Shown: positions 47,914 to 58,690 of the stretch, piece after piece
How positions within the stretch are numbered: position 1 is the first letter of the stretch
Layout: every line of letters starts with the position of its first letter
Assembly: GCA_039619475.1 (NCBI GenBank)
Contig: CM077116.1
Coordinates: 19,961,443-20,025,442, forward strand
Length of the DNA stretch: 64,000 bases
Source of the DNA: Icerya purchasi
Lineage: Eukaryota > Arthropoda > Insecta > Hemiptera > Monophlebidae
Direction: 5' to 3'
Notes under the pieces: model-generated
What the model was told of the DNA's origin: nothing
Databases searched by the model: none
Seen by the model: only the letters and a program-made list of their open reading frames with translations
Program-made: the position numbers and the translations under genes

Positions 47914-49175
47914 CGAGGGTGGTTCAAATATAAACCGGAATTTCATCATAAAAATTTTTATTTTATACTTACAGTGCTCATATTTTTTACAATTTTTCGA
48001 GATAACCCCCCTCGCACGCTACGCACTTTTTCCACCTCTCCGGCAATTTTTTTATTCCTTTTTCGTAAAAATCTCGCGGCTTGTCACATAGGCATTTGCG
48101 CACGAACGATTCCACCTCATCGTTGCCGTCGAAACGTTGTCCACCAAGTGCTTCTTTCAACGGGCCAAACAAATAATAATCACAAGGCGACAAATCTGGA
48201 CTGTAAGGAGGATGTTCAAGTGTTTCCCAGCCCAATTCGGCCAATGTCTCCATCGTGAGCCGAGCGGTATGTGGCCTGGCGTTGTCTTGAAGCAGTATCG
48301 CACTACGGATCGGAATTTCGCGCCTTTTTGTTCGATAGGCCGGTTTGACTGTGTTTTTTAGGAGGTTACTGTAATACTGCGCCGTCACAGTACGTTGTTC
48401 AGTTAGGAAATCGACTGCGATCACTCCCTTCATGTCCCAAAACACGGTACACAACACCTTCCCAGCTGACTGTGTAACCTTCGCTTTGACTGGCGCTCCC
48501 TCTTCTTTCTTCCGCCACTCCATAGACGAGCGTTTACTCTCCGGCGTATAGTAGTGTACCCAAATTCTCTCCTTCCTCTTCATACCGCTGCAGGAGACGC
48601 GTACAAACTTCCCAACGAGTGAATTTCTGTTCAAAATTCAGAAGTCTTGGCACCCATCTGGTTGCAATTTTGCGATAACCTAGCCGATCATGAATTATTG
48701 TCTCAATACTACCTATGCTGATGCCCAATTCGTCGGTCATATCGCGTACACGGACGCGTCGGTCAGCCAAAATGAGTTGTTCGATGGCTTTGACGTGTTC
48801 ATCTGTAATGCTGGTTTTTGGGCGCCGCGCATGTGGTATGTTTGACACCACTTCACGTCCTTTTGGAAACGCGGAACACCACTCGTACACTTGAGTTTTG
48901 CAGAGACACTCATCCCCGAACTGTTCGCGTAATTTTCGGTAAATTTCCACGGATTTTACGTCGTCTTTGACTAAAAAACGAATAATGATGCGTTGCGCAA
49001 CAGACACTGGTACTTCTTTTTCACCCATGGCTCTAACTACACTAAAAAGTGACGTTACGCGGTTCTAATTGCTCTACATAACAAACCGGTCTAACTGCCA
49101 GTGCAACCACTTTTTCCACAATAAATTTTTCGCGCGTTTATTTAAAAATTCCGGTTTATATTTGAACCACCCTCG
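47914..49175 (-). mobile_element. Complete-ended mariner element, 1,262 bp
   Basis: Perfect 30-bp inverted terminal repeats: CGAGGGTGGTTCAAATATAA and ten further bases at 47,914-47,943, and its exact complement at 49,146-49,175. TA lies immediately outside both ends (47,912-47,913 and 49,176-49,177). Identical repeats and a nearly intact transposase indicate recent insertion, more recent than the mariner at 35.8 kb. Because the ends are intact it could still be mobilised by a related transposase. Confidence 0.97.
47987..49028 (-). pseudogene. mariner transposase with deleted first catalytic block
   Basis: The ATG is at 49,028. The N-terminal frame (to 48,534) holds the paired helix-turn-helix region: RIIIRFLVKDDVKSVEIYRK, then WCSAFPKGREVV, RRPKTSITDEHV, GISIGSIETIIHDRLGYRK and WVPRLL. 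The C-terminal frame (to 47,987) runs from WVHYYTPESKRSSMEW through LLQDNARPHTA to YSPDLSPCDYYLFGPLKEAL and WKKCVACEGGYLEKL. The last two Asp are 34 residues apart (DD34D). The two frames join at RYEEEGE/WVHYY near 48,555-48,580, where the expected linker with the T-G-D-E block is missing. A short deletion there has both shifted the frame and removed the first catalytic Asp. Confidence 0.93.
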
Positions 49176-49177
49176 TA

Positions 49178-50434
49178 CATATTCATTTAAATTTTTTACG
49201 AGGTGACTAGCGAATTAATGATTTATAAAGGTAGGAAACCAATAAAAAATCAATACCTTCGTACCTTTGGTACAGAAACACATTGTGACACGGATATAGT
49301 GCGTACAGTGTGATATGACTACGTGTTTTATTTTAGTAAAAACATGAACTCATACTATCGATCACAAATTGAATAAAATGTTCATTACGATGAATATAAA
49401 TAAATAACTTTTCTAGCTATCGATTAGAGTTATAAACGAAAATCATTATAAAATTCCGTGGTTTTTTATCGCGGTAGAAAAAATTTTTAGATTGAGTCCG
49501 ACCGTAAGAATTATCTATGTCAAAGAAAAAAAAAATAACAAATTAAAAATAATTGGTCTAAAAAGTCGAATAACATTATATTAGCAAAAGTATTCTTTTT
49601 ATAATACAATATTAATAGGAAAATTAAAAAAAAAAAAAAAAAAAAAAAAATAGGAAAATTCTTTTGATATTAATAAAAATATTTTTGCAATTTACAGAGC
49701 AGTTTAAAAGTTTATTCGATAGAGATTTCAGAAGTTAAGCAAATTTTGATATACTTTCTCCGTTTGAGTTTAACGTTACTTCTATTCGTTAAGGTGATAA
49801 AATCGTTAAAGAATGTATATGAAGAGCGAATATTTTATTCGTTTCACGTACCTTTTCGTTTGCAAACAGTTTTTTCAGCGCTGTGTTTTTCTGTTAACTT
49901 TATTGGTCTTTTTACCGGCTTCAAAAAAAAAACAGGTGATATGTTCATCGTGTGCTTTTTTTAGTGTTTCTTCACACATAACTGCTGATTAGTTAGACTG
50001 ATTTTAATAATTTTCTGTTTGTTCAAAAATGTATTGGTTTGGTGGTGCTCCTGTATAACTATTTCGGTATGTATCGGTGACTATTTACTGAACAGCCACC
50101 AAATAACTTTCTAAAAGAAGTCCCTTTAGAGAAATTTTTAATACAACAAACGCGAATGACCTAAAATATTACTAATGTTATTTATCATGGAAGTGTAGAG
50201 ATTAATAAAAAAAAAAAAAATGATTAATACAGCCAGAAAATAATAAACTTACGTATGAACTTTAAACTTGATATAAGTGAATTAAATAGCTTAAAAAAAT
50301 TTAATTAGGTCACAGCCCGTTCTATAGCAGCTAAAAAATTGAATTTTATTCTAATTTTCGCCGTTGAAATATATAACATTTTAGGATTAAAATTTTGAAA
50401 CTTAAGAGGCTATAAATACAAGTAAATTGACATA
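49178..50434. other. A+T-rich DNA without recognisable gene
   Basis: Poly(A) near 49,626-49,650. The plus frame at 49,746-49,964 has no recognisable motif. Confidence 0.45.
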
Positions 50435-50454
50435 TTATATATATATATATATAT
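50435..50454. repeat. (TA)n microsatellite at a LINE-B 3' edge
   Basis: About ten TA units lying a few bases beyond the 3' end of the minus-strand LINE-B copy (coding text ISDRIR ends near 50,462). It may be a decayed tail or a pre-existing TA target. Confidence 0.8.
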
Positions 50455-50455
50455 T

Positions 50456-51022
50456 TTTATATCCTGATGCGGTCAGATATTGTTACGAGAAAGGAACAAA
50501 TAATAGGAACAATCTGTGAAGAGGGAAGAGAGATAAGACATAAGAGGCACAATATGGAGTAGGAAGACCGAATCTCAGCAAACTGAAGTAGGAAGAAAAA
50601 CACTCAGCGGAAAGAGATGAACATTTAATAAACAGATGATCCGCATCGCAAACATGCTCTTCGTTTGAGTGGAGAGGCAACCAACGAAAATCGAAAGTGG
50701 GTGGAAGATAATAAAGTATGGCTTAAGAGCGCAGACGAATAACGGAGACAACTATAGAACGACGAAGTGAAGGAAACAAAGAGAACCACGGATTAGCAGG
50801 AAGACTAGGTTGAGCAGACAGATAAAAAGTTAGAGAAAGAGGAAACGTACCTATCCGATACCATAATCTGAGGTGAAAACTTTTACACAGCGGAAGGAGA
50901 TTGGCCGATGGGACTTTTTTAAAGAAGAAGTGAGAAGAGGCAGCAACCCGAGCCAAGGAGTCCGCCGCTTCATTACCGAATATGTCCGAATGACTAGGAA
51001 CCCGAAATATTATCAAGATCAC
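50456..51022 (-). pseudogene. LINE-B copy 5: RNase H end and zinc-knuckle region
   Basis: The minus frame at 51,022-50,723 reads IIFRVPSHSDIFGNEAADSL, the last RNase H block with its Asp. It continues KKVPSANLLPLCKSFHLRLW and QPSLPANPWFSLFPSLRRSI. After a frameshift, EEHVCDADHLFIKCSSLS (about 50,640) and TISDRIR follow (end near 50,462). No 3' UTR like that of the copies at 9.3 or 38.9 kb remains. It abuts the oppositely oriented copy beginning at 51,027. Confidence 0.82.
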
Positions 51023-51026
51023 TGAT

Positions 51027-51823
51027 ATGGATTCCAGTAAAGATAACGAATTTAAAACCTCCCTGGGTGATTTTCAAGTTCAACAAATGTTATATTTAAA
51101 TATTATACTCTTGAACCGTATCATCCTCTCTATTCGATCTCTTGTCTCGTCTTTGTTCTCGTTCCGATCCATTCTCATAGACTTTCTATGGGTCCCTAGT
51201 CATTCCAATATTGAGGGCAATGACGCAGCTGACTCTTTAGCTCGCTCAGCCGCTCGCATTGGTCCTTTCCTCGACTCTTTCCCTTTCTCAGACATTCTTT
51301 CTCTGTCACGCTCTAATCATTCTAGACTTTGGACTGACATGTATCCATCTTTATTCTCAAATCGCTTTTCACAGTACCGTCTTATTCAACCGGTTCCTCG
51401 TTTCCTGTCTTGGTTTCATTCTATTCCTGTCTGTCGTCGTTCCACTGTTGTTTCCTTAATTAGGCTTAGAATCAATCATTCTCTACTCCCCTCTTCTCGC
51501 TCTCGATTCGCTTTGGCCCCTTCTCCTTTCTGCACTCGTCACGCTTCTGAGCCTTCTTGTGTTTGTGACTCAAATCACATCCTATTCGAATGTTCTACAC
51601 TCTCTAACGAACGCTCCTTTCTTTACGCCCAACTTCTAGTTTTGGGTCTTCCTACTCCCTTTAACGATACTTATATTCTTTCCTTCCCATTGCCTTCAGT
51701 TATTCCATTGCTGCTCTCCTTTGTCTTTTCCATTTCTGACCGCTTGGCTATTTAGTTATAACTCTTAATTTTTCATGTTGTTGGGTCAAGGCCGCTGGCG
51801 CGCCCAGGGTAGGGGAAAAAAAA
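51027..51823 (+). pseudogene. LINE-B copy 6: open RNase H end, zinc region and tail
   Basis: A 5'-truncated copy whose 242-codon frame (51,027-51,755) is uninterrupted. LINE homology starts near 51,100. It has the last RNase H block IDFLWVPSHSNIEGNDAADSLARS, a Ser/Leu-rich linker, VVSLIRLRINHSLLPSS, and CVCDSNHILFECSTLSNERS with the Cys/His cluster. The 3' UTR has GGGTCAAGGCCGCTGGCG, related to GGGTAAGGTCCCTGG at 38.9 kb, and a short A tail at 51,816-51,823. The open frame is a leftover, not a host gene. It differs enough from the minus copy beside it to be a separate insertion. Confidence 0.85.
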
Positions 51824-52809
51824 TAGTAATTTTATAGAGAACAAAAGGTGACAGCATTTTTGTTCGGTTTACCCGTATTATCATTTGAAAATAATTACAC
51901 TAAAAAATTCTGAACTAAAATTACTTTTTTAAAAAAAGTACTTATTTAAAAATTTGATTATTGTTCAGTTTTAACTGTTTGCCATCGGAACCAAATTCAA
52001 ATTACAACAATAATTAGGAACTATTTAATAAGTATGACAATAAAATTATTCGCCGCCTATTGGTTGGAAAAGAACTGACAGATAATTATTTAGAGCACAC
52101 TTAAAAAAAAAAAAAAATAGAATTAAAAATATCTGACACATTTAATACGATTTTTTAATTGTTGCAATTTTAATTCGGTGCTGACTTTAATAAGTATAAC
52201 TCATTTTTGAGAAAGAACATTCCCTTTAAACATCGAACTCTGAATCATCTCTCTAAATAATAAAAACGTTTTTATCTGATCAACAATTTTTACTACGTCT
52301 TTCGCGTTGGTTGTTGTTATAGTGGAGCTTTTTTCTCTTTTTTTCTTTCTGTAAAGCTGTGGTCGCTACGAAATAATTATTTTTTAATTTCCATTGCTTT
52401 TTTCTTCTTGTAGTTGTCTGCGGAAATTTTGAAATCGGTATTTTTTAAAAAAATAAACAGTTTTTTCCACATTTCTAGGTTAAATAGTTTTCATGATGCT
52501 CTTTTTTGGGAAAGGGACTCACTCGACGAACGAACAAGCCTTCAGTCAAATCCTCTTTTTTATATGACATCATGAACATACGTGTCTAGCCGGTGAAATC
52601 ATAATCAATCAGTTATAGAAATTCATAGGATATTGTGCTACTACCACAAATGGTATTAGTGCGTTCATTCAATCTAATGTTATCCGTGAAATTTTGTAAT
52701 TTTACCATTTAGTAATTGAACGTAGTTAAGACATCAGAAAATCATAAGAAAATTCGAAATGTGTTCGAGTTACAGTAATGATTTTATCTATGATATGATT
52801 ATGCATATA
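51824..52809. other. A+T-rich DNA without recognisable gene
   Basis: No coding motif. T-rich stretches near 52,330-52,560 resemble polypyrimidine tracts but have no paired exon. Confidence 0.45.
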
Positions 52810-53060
52810 GCCGTCGCGGTAGCCTAGTTGCTAGAGCATTTCATTGCGGAAATCTTGTGTTCGATCCCGGGAAACGACAGAAATTATTACAAAAATTAAA
52901 TTAAATAACCGCGAATAGAATCTTGTGGAAGGCAATGGAAAATATGCATACCAGCATATGCGCGTTAGCTGGTGTACAGTAGGCAGACACGCACGGAACG
53001 CTATAAATCAAACGTTTACGTTAAGTTCTAAGTTATATTATTATCATTGACTGCTCGAGT
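52810..53060 (+). mobile_element. tRNA-derived SINE
   Basis: The head has an A-box-like TAGCCTAGTTGCTAGAGC (52,820-52,837) and a B-box TGTTCGATCCC (52,858-52,868) at tRNA spacing. ATTTC/GAAAT forms a five-base anticodon-like stem between them. The T-arm stem does not pair, so it is not a working tRNA. The body GTGGAAGGCAATGGAAAAT resembles the GGAAGGCAATGG block common in animal SINEs. It would be transcribed by RNA polymerase III from the internal A/B boxes and depend on a LINE for copying. The 3' end is approximate. Confidence 0.7.
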
Positions 53061-53079
53061 ATAAGACTAATAATACTCT

Positions 53080-53520
53080 ATTATCTTTGACGAAAAGAGG
53101 TAAAACAACTAGGAATCGTACGGAAGTGTACTATATCCGACCAAAAGGTATAAATAGCAAGATAGACAACACGGATGAGGAAGTTTTAATTAAATTGTTG
53201 ATACGAATTCCAGAAGATTTAAGGAACACGAGATAGGACTTTGGAAACTAATGATTAAGTATTGGCTGGTTGAGAACCTAAATGAGTCACAATAAGTTAC
53301 TATTTAATTGTATATAATAGTGAAGAATCGATCATATGTATATAATTAAGGACGGATGGCGTCAAGTGTAATCGTATGATACGTGTACTGTATATAATGT
53401 TAAGTAGGTATTAAGAAGCTTTGTAATTATATTTATGAATAAACGATGATAGTGTTAGGTACCCACAGACGGGCAGTATGCCTTGTGGGAGCCATAACTT
53501 ATTTTAAAAAAAAGTATAAG
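53080..53520 (+). pseudogene. LINE-C tail, 5'-truncated copy
   Basis: The plus strand reads TEVYYIRPKGINSKIDNTDE, then EVLIKLLIRIPEDL (about 53,120-53,220). This aligns with the end of the intact LINE-C ORF (CYIHPRGVNLRIDNTDDSVL). Stops follow. The 3' UTR reads AATAAACGATGATAGTGTTA, then GGTACCCACAGACGGGCAG and CATAACTTATTTTAAAA at 53,440-53,515, matching the LINE-C 3' UTR at 43.65-43.75 kb. It lies directly behind the SINE. Confidence 0.85.
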
Positions 53521-55600
53521 CTTGTGTGTATACTTGCATTGCATATAATAATTGTCATAATACTGTACTTATATCTGTATAGCTAGAACTTATGAATAGT
53601 CGCCTACGGTTAGTATGGCGTTACAAACAAGAAGATGATTGTATACAGAGAGGTATTTGTACGAAGCTGTTTTTAACGTAACTACGTCGAAATATAACAA
53701 GAAAATTTTTAAATTCTAGAAGCTATTCGAGACAGAAATATAAATGCAACAAATAATAACCTAAATAAAACAACATACAAAATAACCAATTACAGGTATC
53801 ACGCAATATCAAGGAAAAGAACAAAAAAACAGTTAGATCGTGTTCCATCGTAAATTAGCCGCAATAGGATGTCGATTAGGGGCTAGCAGTACTTTTTAAT
53901 AGTAACCAAAAATATCACGAATTCCCGTTTACTTTTATATATATGTATATATATTTTTTTTACATCAGGTTAAAATTATTATCATTATTGAATACGTCGT
54001 GAGTCAAAATTGCACAAAAGATGCTTAAATTACATATCTATATATTGTACGCAGATATAGTAGGAATCGGATACTGAATCGATTAAGAACTGACAATTAA
54101 AAGGAGGGTCTTTTTTTTCTCGCACTCTCCCTCTGTTTATGTATAAAATTGGATAATAATTACTTTAAAAAAAAAAACAGTGAAACAATTGACAAAAAAT
54201 ACCGTTAATGAAAAAATCTGCGAAAAAATTGAATAAATATTTTCCTCTTAGTATATTATATTTAAGTATTAAAATGAAAATAACACCCTAATAATTTTCC
54301 TCAGAAATGTTGGAAAATGTGTGTAATTATGGTAATCCGCGTATACACGTTGGAAAATGTAAAATTAAATGAATGCCTCCGATTACGACCTCTAAATCGG
54401 AGCGATTAACACGACGTTCAAGGGAATCGAGTTGAAATGCAACGAACGCAACAGAATACACGTTGAAGAGTAGTAATGATGTTGATTTTTTATTGTGACG
54501 AGTATTCGATGACCATGGTAAATGATGTGGCAAGAGAACAATGGACAATGGTTTCACATAACGCCCAATAGCATGAACGAAAACGAAGACCAATCTTCAA
54601 ATAGAGGAAATTTAATAACATAAAAAGGTACGCTATATTATCGAATAGAGGAAACACACAATAAACATCTCGGGAAAATATGAGAAAGTTCACTTTATTC
54701 TCCGGCTTCAGAACGTGTTTGATTAAAATTTATTTTAAAGATTAATTTTTGCCTATATCGTGAAAGTTACGATCCCCATTAAAGAGGATAACAGATAATT
54801 TTTTAATAATAAGCGATATTCTAAGAAAAAACTAAATGTAACGGTAACACAAAAATTTACACTTTTCGTTAAATTTAAAATTAAGAACAATAATAATGTT
54901 GAAATGGAAGAAAAAGGGAAAAAAACCCATCAGTCAAAACACATCTCATTACGGATGCACAAAAGGAGGAAGATTAATTAGTATTATTTAGAAAAACGTG
55001 AATAAAAGGAATCAATGAGGAGACACCAGAGGTTTAACAAAATGAAAGTTAACGTGAGCGAAGTAAAATCTAAAAACCGAAAATTAAGATTACGATTAAA
55101 ATAGACAATTTAAAATGGTTTTAAAATGTTGCGTTCCGTATCACTTGAACATTTTTAATGTTAGACGATAGACACTCGTAACATTCGTGAGGGATATCTA
55201 CACGAACGTTAAGTTTATGTAGATTATATAAAATCGGTCACTGTTTATTTATTCGCGAATGTTAACGGCCTCTTGTGATGCACAAAAGTTAAGTAAAAAG
55301 ACAAGGTTTACGCATAAAAGACTAGAAATGCTTTAAAGTATATAAACCAGTTGCTATAAATCAAAATATCAATAGAGCAATAATAACATTTATATTATGG
55401 GAAAAGGGGTATACACGTAGATGATAACTATGCGGATTATAAGGTTTATGTAGGTTAAACTAGCAGAAAACTTTTATGCGTATAAAGTAAACATGTCGCC
55501 GTAATTCACGTACGTGGAACAATTGAATAAACATGAATCTCATTCATTAGAAAAAGTTGTAGATATCTTAAAATACGAACTGATAAATAAACAAATAAAA
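53521..55600. other. A+T-rich DNA without recognisable gene
   Basis: Overlapping minus frames at 54,327-54,693 have no recognisable domain. The short stretch 54,350-54,560 is somewhat richer in G+C than its surroundings. Confidence 0.4.
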
Positions 55601-55602
55601 AC

Positions 55603-56450
55603 ATGTTTGTTCACTTTTTAAATCAGCGCTGTATAATCGTAGATCTTATTTCGGCTACCCTTTCCTCATCAAACCTCTTTCCATTTCTTCCTCGAATATT
55701 ATTGCCTCTTATTCGTTTATCCTCCGTCACTGACATTTCTCCTCTAATAAAATTTCAGTTGTATCTTACACGTGGGTTCGTCTTTTCAAAGTTTTCCCTT
55801 TTACTCTTCCCCATCATAAGCTTCTATTCCTTTCTTACGTTTGCTCCATATTTTTAAAGCTACCAAATATCATCATACCATTCCACTTTAAATCCTTTCC
55901 CTCTTATATTATTTCGTCAATATATAATTTAATAATAATACGATAAATTCCCTATTTCGCGATCACTTTTTAATCTTTATAGACGGATCCAAGGGGAATT
56001 GCAGCCTTCTTCTTGTACCGTTAGTTTAACCATTCCCAATCCTTTAATTTTTTTATCTTTATTGTCGTATCTATTGTTCTCCTACAAGTCATCACTTATA
56101 TTTCCTTCTTTGAAGGGCCTACCAAATTCGTCATCGTCTTTGATTCTCTGAACGTACTCCTACCGTTATCTTCACCTTCCCTTTTTCCTTCCTCGGACGC
56201 TATCACTCTTCTAATCGTTCTTTTCCCCGTGTTCCAACCTTTCCAATATCTACCCAAATTGACTTCTTTTTGATTCTCAGACATTCAGACGTTGATGAAA
56301 TATAAACCTCCTTGCCACATCTGCGCTTCTAATGGATGCTTTATTAGCAAGATTTCAGTACACAATATTCTTTTCCAAACTAAATCCTGCCGCCACCTTA
56401 AGCTTTAGTACTCCGATTAAGCTTCGCTTTCCTTTAATACCAGTTCCTTT
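55603..56450 (+). pseudogene. LINE-B copy 7: degenerate RNase H region
   Basis: On the plus strand, IFIDGSKGN (about 55,972-56,000) is the first RNase H block, and KFVIVFDSLNVLLPLSS (about 56,125-56,175) the third. HSDVDE-type text near 56,285 corresponds to the PSHSDIEGNE block after a frameshift. Upstream (55,603-55,857) is Ser/Leu/Pro-rich thumb-like text without a firm motif. It converges with the minus-strand copy that starts right after it. Confidence 0.65.
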
Positions 56451-57639
56451 ATAATTCCCGAGGTACTAAGAAAGAAACGTGCATAGGAAGCACAATAAGG
56501 AATAAGTAATTTGAATTTAAAAAGATTGGAATAGATTGTGTTCCAGTGCACAAACTTCCAAAAAGGCCAGAATAACAAAAGGAAAGAAGTAGGCTATGTT
56601 CAAATTGAAGCCGATAAAAAGATATTACTGTGGTGCGGTGTAAATTAGATAAAGAGAAAACTGAACAAGAGCAGAAAGTAAAAAAAAAAGAATTTTAATT
56701 AATAACGAAAAGAGAGTAGGCAAAACTCAAAAATTTTCGGTGGAATTTTTGAAATGTGCAAACTTGTCAGTGACGAAGTTACCGAAAACTGATGGAAGGA
56801 GTAAGTCAACTTTTTCACTGCCTTCAATATTAGTAAAGAGAAAAAGAATACAAGATTAGAAATGATAAAACGGATATGAAGGATCGAAGAAGACTATCGG
56901 GACTTTGAGTCAGAGAACGAGGAAGCGTATTAGAAGGCGTGCGGGAAAAAAAACAAAGGAGAGTGAGAGAAATTCAAAGGATCCGAAATAATTGTGAAAA
57001 AGAATTGCGAAGGCAGCTCTACTCCTTGAAGTATTTTTAAACCGTCTGTGAAGATATACATGTGGGAAAGGAATAAGGAATTGTTGTAGTATTATTTTGA
57101 TTTTAAATAACTAAATGGCGAAAGGATTTAGTAAATAATTTCAACAAAAGCAACAGAGAGAAGTTGTAGGAAAACAAATAAAGTTTCTTTGTATATTACA
57201 ATATTCGAGTGGAATTTATTAGAAGACAATTAAGGATTGCGTAACGAATGTTTCTAGTCGCCGGTTATGATATAAGTAAACGCAAGAATGAATAAATTCT
57301 AAGGAGAAAGGAAGACGATCTATTATAAACCTATGTCGAAGCAAACATCTAAGTATTTGAATTGCAGGAACTGGATCAGTATTTGGGCCCTCAAGTAGAG
57401 CCGAAGACAGGAATTTATTTAAGTTTGACTTATGTGTATTTGTAAAGAATAATGGGAATACTGAAATCACGTTCTCGAGTGGTTGGGGAACGGCAAAAAA
57501 GATAGATAATTAGAAAAAGAAATACGTTGTGCATAAAGGTACAAAAAACTATTATAAAACTTACATTAATAATTGATGTATATACATATATGCATTATAT
57601 ATTGATACGACTCACTATAGTCCCTTCTTTGGGAGCCGG

Positions 57640-58621
57640 AATCCTCTTTTCCAATATGAATTAAACTTTACAAGGAAAAATGAAGAAGTAAAAAAAAAAT
57701 AAAAACAAAGATGTTGTGGGCGCCAGTGGCAAGTAACGGCTTGCCACCACCGGAAAAGCTCTGCCGAGCAGAACACTAGGCTTTCAACAACGAAGAAAGA
57801 ACGCGAAAAAAATAAATAAATAAAACAATTTAGCCGATAAAAAAAAATTGGATTGCGTTATATATTTAGACAAAAATTACGAAAAAAAAACACAGGGAAA
57901 AATAATTTATAAACATGACGCAAAAAAATTACGAACAAAATTTTGATGAATTATGACAAATGCGCGCCACGTGTAACAAAAGGCGAGCAGAAAATTAATC
58001 GCGACTCAAATGAACAAAAATGCACGCGACGACGTGATCTCCCGACAAAATTAAAAGGACGACCATAATCGACTGAACAATGAATTAATCTAAATTATCG
58101 AATTATAGTGCAAGATGCACGAACGAAGATTTCGGTACACGATGGGCTTTTACCGAACGACATAGTCGAATCGCTGAAATTACCCGGTACCTTATCAATT
58201 AATAATATGAACGCTGTCGATTTTTCTAGAACATTATATATTTTATACGTATCTTTCGCGGCCACTACCCCGTCTTTCTGGGATTTTATAAAATTCTCTT
58301 GCGACTCTCGTAGCTATACGCTTCATACTTATACGCTTCGACGGTAAACGCTATATCTCCGCGTTTTTCGACCGCGCTTCAACGCCGCGAAACCAGTTCG
58401 CTCCCGCAACACAGCCGATAGGACGGTTGCGTTCGGGATAACCACGCTTCTCGGTCGAAATAGCGTCTCCGATCGCAATTCACCGTAATTTCTGCTGCCC
58501 GAGAAAAAACCCGAAATATAAATGATTTTAAATCGGAATAATAATTTCTACCTCAGACAGCATTATCTGAAAGCGTATAAAGCGTAATAAAAATGCTACA
58601 ATTTCCGAATCCGTCTCAATA

Positions 58622-58673
<52 letters not shown>

Positions 58674-58690
58674 CATATTACATGAAAAAA
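57640..58690. other. CpG-richer insert inside LINE-B, unidentified
   Basis: This segment interrupts LINE-B copy 8 and has many more CpG dinucleotides than its surroundings (57,715-57,790 and 57,960-58,520). On the minus strand TGGCGCCCACAACA (57,712-57,726) resembles a tRNA-Lys-type primer-binding site, following GGCAAGCCGTTACTTGCCA, which could be an LTR end. A plus frame of 79 codons at 58,108-58,347 has no known domain. A (TA)n(GT)n tract ends it at 58,630-58,673. A partial LTR retroelement is possible, but neither a second LTR nor gag/pol is visible. Confidence 0.4.
58630..58673. repeat. (TA)n(GT)n compound microsatellite
   Basis: About 12 TA units followed by about nine GT units. Confidence 0.92.

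Noticed and set aside
51027..51755. 242-codon open frame as a functional gene
   Set aside because: It is the tail of a LINE ORF2 starting inside RNase H; the Met is upstream of the homology and not a native start.
50456..51823. Single LINE-B insertion with 5' inversion (twin priming)
   Set aside because: The two oppositely oriented parts cover the same region of the element and differ in sequence, so they are not parts of one copy.
52810..52876. Genuine tRNA gene
   Set aside because: A and B boxes and an anticodon-like stem are present, but the T-arm does not pair and the sequence continues into a SINE body.
54327..54693. Overlapping minus-strand frames as a host exon
   Set aside because: No family resemblance and no supporting splice or promoter signals.
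58108..58347. 79-codon frame as a real small gene
   Set aside because: Lies in the CpG-richer insert, has no recognisable domain and no supporting context; kept only as part of the insert description.
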